The notes under the pieces were generated by a model. It searched no databases, was not told the origin of the DNA, and was given only the letters and a program-made list of their open reading frames with translations. Shown piece by piece: positions 9,901 to 15,917 of a stretch of DNA of 64,000 nucleotides. Made by a program: the position numbers and the translations under genes. The stretch comes from Thermoplasmata archaeon (lineage in GTDB: Archaea; Thermoplasmatota; Thermoplasmata; Methanomassiliicoccales; Methanomethylophilaceae): the NCBI GenBank assembly GCA_015063245.1, contig SUSV01000005.1, positions 1 to 64,000 on the forward strand, given 5' to 3'. Position 1 is the stretch's first letter. The number at the start of each line of letters is the position of its first letter.

Positions 9901-10072
9901 TCAATCGGATTTCTTCAAGGAGATATTCCCGTTCAATTATGGAAAGGGAAGGGCGTTCATCTGTCCGATATGCGGAGGGGTGCTCGTCGCCAGAAACGGG
10001 AATTCCAGCATGTTCTATGGTTGCTCCAATTATAGCTCGAAGGGTTGCAAGTATACCCGTAGGATGAATTAA
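6911..10072 (+). CDS. UvrD-type nuclease-helicase with in-frame amber codon (candidate pyrrolysine)
   Basis: A single 1053-residue protein is proposed, with TAG at 7850-7852 (codon 314) read through, probably as pyrrolysine. Residues 1-316 hold four degenerate repeats of about 80 residues, each ending in a pattern like FLKRY...HN. The amber codon falls in repeat 4 at the place held by D or N in the other three, and the repeat continues downstream in the same frame. The helicase core follows: Walker A AGAGTGKTT (381-389), an inserted PD-(D/E)xK-like segment (PDF about 562, E574 in IYIEYFG), Walker B VDEYQD (about 753-758), GDDWQSIYRF (782-791), motif VI, and a C-terminal topoisomerase-type zinc ribbon (about 1020-1050). 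A TATA box near 6884 places the transcript start at ATG 6911. The alternative, two separate genes, would cut repeat 4 in half and leave ATG 7859 with AAGGAG at zero spacing. Confidence 0.82.
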
Positions 10073-10156
10073 GCGCAGAATTCGATCCTCAAAACGGAAC
10101 GCCTTATTGCAGAAAGAGCGAAAGCGATGTAATCAGGAATGTTAGATAAGAAATAG

Positions 10157-10230
10157 TGCTCCCGACGGGATTCGAACCCGTGTTGAAGCCTCGAGAGGGC
10201 TTCATGATTGGCCGCTACACCACAGGAGCA
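10157..10230 (-). tRNA. tRNA-Glu (CTC)
   Basis: The minus strand folds as a full cloverleaf: acceptor TGCTCCT/GGGAGCA, anticodon stem AAGCC/GGCTT with loop CTCTCGA giving anticodon CTC, and T-arm ACGGG TTCGAAT CCCGT. No intron. CCA is not encoded. Confidence 0.93.
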
Positions 10231-10281
10231 ACATTCCACAACATAGAGAAGTAGTAGATAAAGATATCTGATTACCTCATA

Positions 10282-11067
10282 TCAGAATTCTGGAGGGCGG
10301 ATTGCTGGCAGTCTCTTGTGCTCCATCAGGCTTACCTGTCTGCGTATGTCAGAAACCTGTTCCTTGGGCAAGCCTGTATCCGCAGCGATCTGCGAATCGG
10401 TCCTGTCCTGCTCCATATCATACAATATCCTGTCGAGGTCATCGTACTTGATCCCCATCTCAGACTCATCGGTCTGACCCTCCCACAGTCCAGCGGACGG
10501 AGGCTTATCGATGATCGGCTGAGGAACTCCTATGAGCTTGGCGATCTGCCTGACCTCGGTCTTGTACATGTTGGCAAGAAGGGTAACGTCGCATGCTCCG
10601 TCCCCGAATTTGGTGAAGTATCCCATCATAATCTCGCTCTGATTGGATGTTCCGACGACCAGATACTGCCTCTTCTTCGCAAGATTATATAGCACTATCA
10701 TCCTGCATCTCGCAGATATGTTGCCTCTCTCCAGAGGGGTCTCCGCATCGGAGAGCAGGACCGCTGCCAGAGCATCGACGGCGGGGCCGACATCGACTAC
10801 CCTGAACTCCGTTCCCCACATCGAAGCCAGTTCAGAAGTGGTCTTGTAATCCTCGGCAGGGGTCACCCTGGAAGGCATGAAGACGTTGAGAACATTCTTC
10901 GGGCCCAGCGCATCCGCGCAAAGCTTCGTGACAACAGCGGAATCTATTCCTCCGCTCAGTCCTATCACCACTCCTTTGGCATTCGCCTTGGCAACTGTGT
11001 CCTTGATGAATTTCTCGAGATTGCTCACATCGTCCTGTGTGATCTTTGGAATGGCCACTTCCGACAT
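10282..11067 (-). CDS. nadE: NH3-dependent NAD+ synthetase
   Basis: The 261-residue enzyme amidates deamido-NAD to NAD. It has the PP-loop GLSGGIDS (residues 36-43) and the family segments ISARCRM, GTSNQSE, FTKFGDGACD and KPPSAGLWEGQTDESE. There is no N-terminal glutaminase domain, so it uses ammonia, as usual in archaea. ATG 11067 is chosen over upstream in-frame starts (11118) because the TATA box (ttatatg, centred near 11095) lies 27-28 nt before it, implying a leaderless message. Its promoter abuts the tRNA-Ser gene, which is transcribed away. Confidence 0.95.
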   Translation of the reverse strand: MSEVAIPKITQDDVSNLEKFIKDTVAKANAKGVVIGLSGGIDSAVVTKLCADALGPKNVLNVFMPSRVTPAEDYKTTSELASMWGTEFRVVDVGPAVDALAAVLLSDAETPLERGNISARCRMIVLYNLAKKRQYLVVGTSNQSEIMMGYFTKFGDGACDVTLLANMYKTEVRQIAKLIGVPQPIIDKPPSAGLWEGQTDESEMGIKYDDLDRILYDMEQDRTDSQIAADTGLPKEQVSDIRRQVSLMEHKRLPAIRPPEF

Positions 11068-11090
11068 CGTCCACGGAATCGCATGGTGGC

Positions 11091-11098
11091 CATATAAC
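11091..11098 (-). promoter_or_regulatory. TATA box of nadE
   Basis: The minus-strand sequence CGTTATATG is centred about 27 nt upstream of ATG 11067. This is the archaeal TATA-to-start-site distance, so the transcript probably begins at or next to the start codon. Confidence 0.55.
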
Positions 11099-11159
11099 GT
11101 CTTGGTCAGGGAGGCCACAAAAAGCCTTTTATAACGTCATAAGTTCCCCCTCATTGCAC

Positions 11160-11245
11160 GCCGAGATGGCCCAGCCCGGTAAGGCGCGAGCCTGGAAAGC
11201 TCGTGGGCGCCTTTGCCCTCGGGAGTTCAAATCTCCCTCTCGGCG
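11160..11245 (+). tRNA. tRNA-Ser (GGA)
   Basis: The acceptor GCCGAGA/TCTCGGC, anticodon stem CGAGC/GCTCG with loop CTGGAAA (anticodon GGA), a long GC-rich variable arm and the T-arm GGGAG TTCAAAT CTCCC form a class II tRNA. Discriminator G at 11245, followed by a short T-run (ctttta). Confidence 0.94.
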
Positions 11246-11495
11246 CTTTTATACCATCTATCTGTGTCACGTTGCCTAGCCGATCCTCAATTATGAGTTC
11301 GAGGATAATGGCCTCTTTGCCCGCGTATCGACGTGGACAAAATAGTTCTGCATCTCCTCTGGTACTTCTCATCTCATTTCAGGCATCTGGACACGCCATC
11401 TCATTCTCTGAATGGACATTAACGGGCCTTAACAGAGTTGAATTCCGCTCAAAGCGGTGTATCTATTATTAATAGGGCAGATAATCCGAATCCTC

Positions 11496-11864
11496 ATGAA
11501 GATCGCAGTCACTTATGAGAACGGGGATGTATTCCAACACTTCGGAAGGACGCAGGAGTTCAAGGTCTATGACGTCGAGGACAACAAGGTCGTCTCATCG
11601 AGGGTCATCGGGAACGATGGTCTCTCCCACGGTGCGCTCGGGGAGATCCTCATGAGGGAGGGGGTCGAGGTGTTCATCTGCGGAGGCATCGGAGGCGGTG
11701 CACGTCAGATGATCGAGTCCCGCGGGATAAAGCTCCTGCCCGGAGTCCACGGGAACGCGGACGCTGCCGTCGACGCATACCTCGCAGGGAACCTGGAGTA
11801 CGATCCCAACACCTCGTGCCATGAGCACGGTGAGCATCACAACTGCACCCATAGCTGTCACTGA
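11496..11864 (+). CDS. NifX/NafY-like (dinitrogenase iron-molybdenum cofactor) family protein with metal-binding tail
   Basis: This 122-residue protein has the FeMo-cofactor-binding-like ribonuclease-H-type fold of the NifX/NifB-C family, with segments MKIAVTYENGDVFQHFG and FICGGIGGGARQMI. Such stand-alone proteins are common in methanogens that lack nitrogenase and probably carry or sense metal clusters. The last 15 residues are rich in His and Cys (CHEHGEHHNC, then THSCH) and probably bind a metal. ATG 11496 is chosen because a TATA-like TATTATTAATAG is centred 28 nt upstream, implying a leaderless message. No nitrogenase gene is present nearby. Confidence 0.85.
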   Translation: MKIAVTYENGDVFQHFGRTQEFKVYDVEDNKVVSSRVIGNDGLSHGALGEILMREGVEVFICGGIGGGARQMIESRGIKLLPGVHGNADAAVDAYLAGNLEYDPNTSCHEHGEHHNCTHSCH

Positions 11865-11887
11865 CATCCTTTTCTATCAACCCTTTA

Positions 11888-11906
11888 CCGGCGGAGACCC
11901 CGCCGG
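11888..11906 (+). terminator. GC-rich hairpin after the NifX-like gene
   Basis: CCGGCGG and CCGCCGG form a 7-bp hairpin about 24 nt after the stop codon. There is no strong T-run, so this is a weak or factor-assisted terminator. Confidence 0.4.
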
Positions 11907-12010
11907 GATTCTCCCGAAGCGGTAGGAAAAATTGACCGCTCAATATTGTTGAGTGGTTGAAAACTCGAATGATTTTTCTTGTTAATAAGGTTTTATTCTC
12001 GAAACCATAT

Positions 12011-12073
12011 TTAAACAGTATTTAACTTAATATTATTTAGATTCAAAGTTCATAACGTGTAAATACTGTTTAA
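12011..12073. promoter_or_regulatory. 14-bp inverted repeat upstream of methyltransferase operon
   Basis: TTAAACAGTATTTA (12011-12024) and TAAATACTGTTTAA (12060-12073) are perfect inverted copies 35 bp apart. They sit just upstream of the methyltransferase start (12101), and a TATA-like TTATATAT flanked by CGGAT/ATCCG follows at 12074-12088. The symmetry, spacing and position suggest a pair of operator half-sites for a dimeric or looping regulator. The regulator is unknown. Confidence 0.55.
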
Positions 12074-12100
12074 TCGGATTATATATCCGAGGGAGAAACC

Positions 12101-13147
12101 TTGGTTACAGAAAGAGAAAGATACAACAACGCAATAAAGATGGAGGAGGTCGACAGGCCCGTGGCGACATCGCTCACGCTGATCACTCAGGAGATGTTTG
12201 CAGACACGAACATCACGCCTGTCGGATTGTTCGACCATCCCGAGGATCTAGCTAAGCTGGCGAAATACGGGCATGATGCATACGGGTTCGACTCATGCGA
12301 GATATTCAACATCTGGTCCCACGTCGAGTTCCTCGGCGCGGAGGTTGAATACAATGCCGAGCAGCCCCACATAAAGGACAACATCTACACGCTGACGGAT
12401 GATTTCGTCGCTCCTGATATGAGCAAGTACATGGATTTCCATAAGACGAAGACCTCGATCGCAGGGGTCAAGGAGCTCAGGAAGCTCGCAGGAGAGGACG
12501 GGGCCGTCAACTGCATCAACAGCTGGGGGCCGCTGACATGCGCAGGCCACCTGATAGGTGCGGAGGAGGCGATGATGGCGACCTATATGGACGGCGATGC
12601 GCTGAAGAAGCTGCTGAGATTCATCTCGGACTTCAACGTCGAGGCATACAGGCTCGAATTGGAGGGAGGACAGGCCGAGTGCCTGGACACGCTGTCCATG
12701 GCAGAGCCCACCGCTACAGGTGACATGATCGCACCCGAGACGTTCGAGGAGTTCGTACTGCCCTATGTCAGCCAGGAGCAGAAGGTCATGCACGACTGCG
12801 GGGTATCCACCATGCTCCACATCTGCGGTAACACCACAGCGAACCTGCCCCTGATGATCGCATGCGGCCCCGATGCAATCTCCGTGGAGCAGACCGTGGA
12901 CCCATACGAGATCGTCAAGATCGCAGACAACAAGGTCTGCATGTTCGGTAACATCGGGCCTATCGAGCCCCTATGGAAGGGAACGCCCGAGCAGGTGGCT
13001 GAGGCGGTCAACAGGTCGATCGATGCAGGATTCAGGATGATCGCACCCGGATGCTCCTTCGTACCCATGACTCCCGGAGCGAATCTCAAGGCGATGACCC
13101 AGACGGTGAAGGATTCCAAGAAGGGCTTCGCCAAGGGGAAGAACTGA
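12101..13147 (+). CDS. MtaA/MtbA-type methylcobamide:CoM methyltransferase
   Basis: The 348-residue protein belongs to the uroporphyrinogen-decarboxylase-like methyltransferases that move the methyl group from a methyl-corrinoid protein to coenzyme M. The zinc ligands are all visible: H240 and C242 in LHICGN and C318 in APGCSF. The N-terminus (ERERYNNAIKMEEVDRP) is typical. The start is TTG at 12101, with GAGGGAG about 5 nt upstream. It heads a two-gene unit with a paralogue (13157-14197). Whether it serves methanol (MtaA), methylamines (MtbA) or another corrinoid protein cannot be told from sequence alone. Confidence 0.88.
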   Translation: MVTERERYNNAIKMEEVDRPVATSLTLITQEMFADTNITPVGLFDHPEDLAKLAKYGHDAYGFDSCEIFNIWSHVEFLGAEVEYNAEQPHIKDNIYTLTDDFVAPDMSKYMDFHKTKTSIAGVKELRKLAGEDGAVNCINSWGPLTCAGHLIGAEEAMMATYMDGDALKKLLRFISDFNVEAYRLELEGGQAECLDTLSMAEPTATGDMIAPETFEEFVLPYVSQEQKVMHDCGVSTMLHICGNTTANLPLMIACGPDAISVEQTVDPYEIVKIADNKVCMFGNIGPIEPLWKGTPEQVAEAVNRSIDAGFRMIAPGCSFVPMTPGANLKAMTQTVKDSKKGFAKGKN

Positions 13148-13156
13148 GGCGACAGC

Positions 13157-14197
13157 ATGGCAGAGATGTCTAAGAAGGAGAGGTTCGAGGCTGTCGTCAA
13201 CGGCGAGCTGCCTGACAGAGTGCCCGTCCACGACGTGGCATGCATCGCCATGTCCAAGGCGACGGGGAACATATGGAAGGATCTCCGCTTCAACGTGGAG
13301 GCAAGCACGAAGGCCACCCTGGAGTACAACAAGCTGTCCGATTCCGATTTCTGCTTCGGGATGCTGGAGACGTCATCGATGTTCTCGGACCTCGGTGTGG
13401 ATGTCAGCCAGCCCGAGGACAACTACGGCAACGTGGGGAGCTTCTACTTCTCATCCCCGGAGGATATCGAGACGAAGGAGCTCTACGATCCGTCGGACCG
13501 CTCCCAGTCGCCGCTTGTGCACAAGGGTATCATCGACAAGATCCAGGATTACAGGAAGAACAAGACGTCCGACCAGCTCACATGCGGATGGTCATGGGGC
13601 GCGTTCACCACGGCCGGTTTCCTCAGGGGGCCCGAGAATCTCCTGATGGATGTCCTGGAGGATCCCGATTCAGCGAAGAAGGCGGTATGCAAGGCCGCCA
13701 AACTGGTCGACGGACTCATTAGGGAGGATTCCGTGGGAGTGGATGTGATCTGGATAGCGGATCCCACATCCACCGGAGGTATGATCGACGAGGCCATGTT
13801 CAGGGAGTTCGTCCTTCCGGAGACCAAGAAGCTGGTCGAGGGATGGAAGAGGGACTTCGGAGTGCCGGTCATGTACCATGTGTGCGGCGATACGATGCCG
13901 ATCATAGATGCCGTACCGGAGACAGGTATCGACATCTTCAGCATCGACCATGCCATGAACATGGCAGCCGCGAGGGAGAGGGTGAAGGACAAGATATGCC
14001 TCATGGGTAACGTCGACCCGATCACAGCTCTCCTCAACGGAACGCCCGAGGATGTGACAAGGGAATCCAAGAGGATCATCGAAGAGGGCGGAGCCGACGG
14101 AAGGTTCATCCTTGCAGGAGGATGCGAGGTCGCCAGGGACACTCCGATAGAGAACATACAGGCGATGGTATCCGCAGCGAAGAACTACAGATACTGA
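13157..14197 (+). CDS. MtaA/MtbA-like (UroD family) methyltransferase paralogue
   Basis: The 346-residue protein is a second, divergent UroD-fold methyltransferase. The zinc ligands are present: H241 and C243 in YHVCGD and C323 in AGGCEV. It starts 9 bp after the first methyltransferase gene. It shares only family motifs with that gene, so it is an old paralogue and probably works with a different corrinoid protein or methyl acceptor. No corrinoid-protein gene lies next to it; mtaC is 25 kb away. A strong terminator follows. Confidence 0.8.
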   Translation: MAEMSKKERFEAVVNGELPDRVPVHDVACIAMSKATGNIWKDLRFNVEASTKATLEYNKLSDSDFCFGMLETSSMFSDLGVDVSQPEDNYGNVGSFYFSSPEDIETKELYDPSDRSQSPLVHKGIIDKIQDYRKNKTSDQLTCGWSWGAFTTAGFLRGPENLLMDVLEDPDSAKKAVCKAAKLVDGLIREDSVGVDVIWIADPTSTGGMIDEAMFREFVLPETKKLVEGWKRDFGVPVMYHVCGDTMPIIDAVPETGIDIFSIDHAMNMAAARERVKDKICLMGNVDPITALLNGTPEDVTRESKRIIEEGGADGRFILAGGCEVARDTPIENIQAMVSAAKNYRY

Positions 14198-14206
14198 AAC
14201 CGTTTT

Positions 14207-14232
14207 CGGGACTTCGGTCCCGATTTTTCTTT
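14207..14232 (+). terminator. intrinsic-type terminator
   Basis: CGGGAC-TTCG-GTCCCG forms a 6-bp tetraloop hairpin at 14207-14222, followed directly by a T-rich run to 14232, just after the second methyltransferase gene. Confidence 0.75.
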
Positions 14233-14312
14233 TAATAAAATTGTCTTTATTTGATATGTAGTAAGCATTTTTGTCCATTATTGTTTTATATTGAACAACG
14301 ATACGTCATTGC

Positions 14313-14807
14313 ATGGATAAACTGACTGCAGCATTGAAGAGGTACCCTTCGCAGCGCAAGGTCGCGCAGAAGCTCCTCGAATACGGGATAAGGGTCTCCG
14401 ACGGGATCGCATACTGCGGAGACATCGAACAGACCGATTCAGGCATAGCACGCGTCTGCGATGTGGACAGGAGGGTCGTGCGCACAACCCTCGAGCACAT
14501 CACTGCGGATCCCCAGCTCTACCGCATATTCTCCAAGCTCAGGCCGATGCTCTCGATGATCGACATGGCAGAGGAGATCGGATGCTCAGCAATCGTTATC
14601 ATACCCGTGGATGCAAGGGTGCCGGGAATCATCGCCGACGTCACCACCGTCCTCTACAACAACGGCATCTCCCTGAAGCAGGCGATGGTCAGCGATAACG
14701 GGGAATCAACACCCACCCTCCAGATCGTCGTGGAAGGCAGGATCCCGGACAGCGTCATCATGCTCCTGAAATCATGCCGCGGTGTCGCTAGCGTCATGAT
14801 CAAGTGA
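14313..14807 (+). CDS. HTH-ACT regulator of amino-acid metabolism (COG2150 type)
   Basis: The 164-residue protein has an N-terminal helix-turn-helix-like part (about 1-60, with VAQKLLEYGIRVSDG and RRVVRTTLEHI) and a C-terminal ACT domain (about 92-164, with SAIVIIPVDARVPGIIADVT). This matches COG2150, predicted ligand-responsive regulators found mainly in archaea. A TATA box (ttttatatt, centred about 14288) lies 25 nt before ATG, implying a leaderless transcript. Ligand and targets are unknown. It may be independent of the methyltransferase genes, since a terminator separates them. Confidence 0.78.
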   Translation: MDKLTAALKRYPSQRKVAQKLLEYGIRVSDGIAYCGDIEQTDSGIARVCDVDRRVVRTTLEHITADPQLYRIFSKLRPMLSMIDMAEEIGCSAIVIIPVDARVPGIIADVTTVLYNNGISLKQAMVSDNGESTPTLQIVVEGRIPDSVIMLLKSCRGVASVMIK

Positions 14808-14868
14808 CGGGTGTAACCGAAGCAAGATTTATGTCCTCTATGTGTTTCCGAGGGTCAGGCGAATAATC

Positions 14869-15006
14869 ATGCCGATGTCCAAGAAACAATTGGAGAAGAA
14901 GAATCAGGCCAAGAAGGCTGAGCTCGCCGAGCTCCAGAAGAAGGCCGATGCCGGTGACAGCGAAGCGAAGAAGAAAGCCGCAAAGCTCAAGAAGAAGATG
15001 AAATGA
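14869..15006 (+). CDS. small Lys-rich protein (45 aa), function unknown
   Basis: ATG 14869 opens a 45-residue frame ending with TGA at 15004-15006. The product is about 40 percent lysine with Ala, Glu and Gln, and reads as one amphipathic charged helix (MSKKQLEKKNQAKK... KLKKKMK). A TATA-like GATTTATG lies about 38 nt upstream and a hairpin terminator starts 3 nt after the stop, so it looks like a compact single-gene transcript. It could be a nucleic-acid- or ribosome-associated peptide; I do not recognise a family. Confidence 0.6.
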   Translation: MPMSKKQLEKKNQAKKAELAELQKKADAGDSEAKKKAAKLKKKMK

Positions 15007-15008
15007 GA

Positions 15009-15034
15009 GGTCAGGGGGCTCAGCCCCTGTGACC
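15009..15034. terminator. bidirectional hairpin terminator
   Basis: GGTCA-GGGG and CCCC-TG-TGACC pair around a short loop between two converging genes (stops at 15006 and 15048). A-rich and T-rich flanks on either side would let it end transcription from both directions. Confidence 0.55.
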
Positions 15035-15047
15035 AAACCTTTTAGTT

Positions 15048-15917
15048 TTACTTTCTGACAGGAACGAGGAATTCGGCTATTCCGTATCCCGTGCGCCCGT
15101 TCATCACAGTTTCCGATATCGTCTCCACCAGGAGCATGTCCTTGCTGCCCTGCATCGGGAGCGTCGCATACCTGAGGATCTTTGCATCGACCGAGTACTC
15201 CTTCCCGCTCTTGCCCTTCATGGACATCCTGTAGGATGACGGCACGCTGCCGTCGTAGGAGACGTCGACATCGATCCTGACGATGGGGTCGTTGGAGTCC
15301 TTGTTCCCGTAATAGCCAGCATCCACATCTCCGATGGGGGTGCACAGCTTGGTCGCATTGAATCCTGTGCCATCGTCGTAGACGGAGTTCAGCCACATCC
15401 ACATCTTGGATGCTCCCCAGTCGCGGACCCCTTCGCTCTTGTCCCTTGCTCCGGTGCCGTCGATCTCGTACGTCCTGTCTCCTGCCTTCAGGGTACCTTT
15501 GGCGGTTCCGAACTGTTCGAAGTGCTCCGAGGCGGTCTGAGCGGACATGGCCGCGCCCTTGGCATCCACGCAGTCATGATAGTCCATGAGAGGATTGATC
15601 GGTCTCCAGACCATGTCCATCGAGGACATCATCGGGACAGGCTCCTTGGAGGCCATATCGAAGAGGGGCCCGTTGAAGGTCAAGTGCCAGCAGTCGCCTT
15701 CCTGCTTGAATGTGAGTCCAGAGCAAGACATCTTCTCATCGTCGCAGGGCACTGCGTTCCTGAGCCCGCAGACCCTGTCCTTCTCGATCAGGAAGAAGAA
15801 GACGGACTTCTCGTCCTTGTTGGGTTTGTTGCCTATGCGCATGAACGCGGTAACCCCGTTACCCTGATCATGGAAATTGAAGTAGTAGCTCTCGTTCCAT
15901 TCCAATTCGGTGCTCAT
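15048..15917 (-). CDS. lipocalin-like / hydroxyneurosporene-synthase-like protein, partner of the phosphotransferase
   Basis: The 289-residue protein is rich in beta strands and Trp/Tyr, with no signal peptide. It resembles the CrtC/DUF7064-type (lipocalin-like double-barrel) families, for example in the SASKMWMW-like and YDDGTGFNA segments, but I hold this loosely. ATG 15917 overlaps the stop of the upstream phosphotransferase-like gene (ATGA), so the two are translationally coupled and probably act on the same small molecule. Function unknown. Confidence 0.6.
   Translation of the reverse strand: MSTELEWNESYYFNFHDQGNGVTAFMRIGNKPNKDEKSVFFFLIEKDRVCGLRNAVPCDDEKMSCSGLTFKQEGDCWHLTFNGPLFDMASKEPVPMMSSMDMVWRPINPLMDYHDCVDAKGAAMSAQTASEHFEQFGTAKGTLKAGDRTYEIDGTGARDKSEGVRDWGASKMWMWLNSVYDDGTGFNATKLCTPIGDVDAGYYGNKDSNDPIVRIDVDVSYDGSVPSSYRMSMKGKSGKEYSVDAKILRYATLPMQGSKDMLLVETISETVMNGRTGYGIAEFLVPVRK

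Noticed and set aside
7859-10072. Separate helicase gene starting at ATG 7859
   Set aside because: The preceding AAGGAG touches the ATG with no spacing, the start would fall inside repeat 4, and the upstream frame is continuous apart from TAG.
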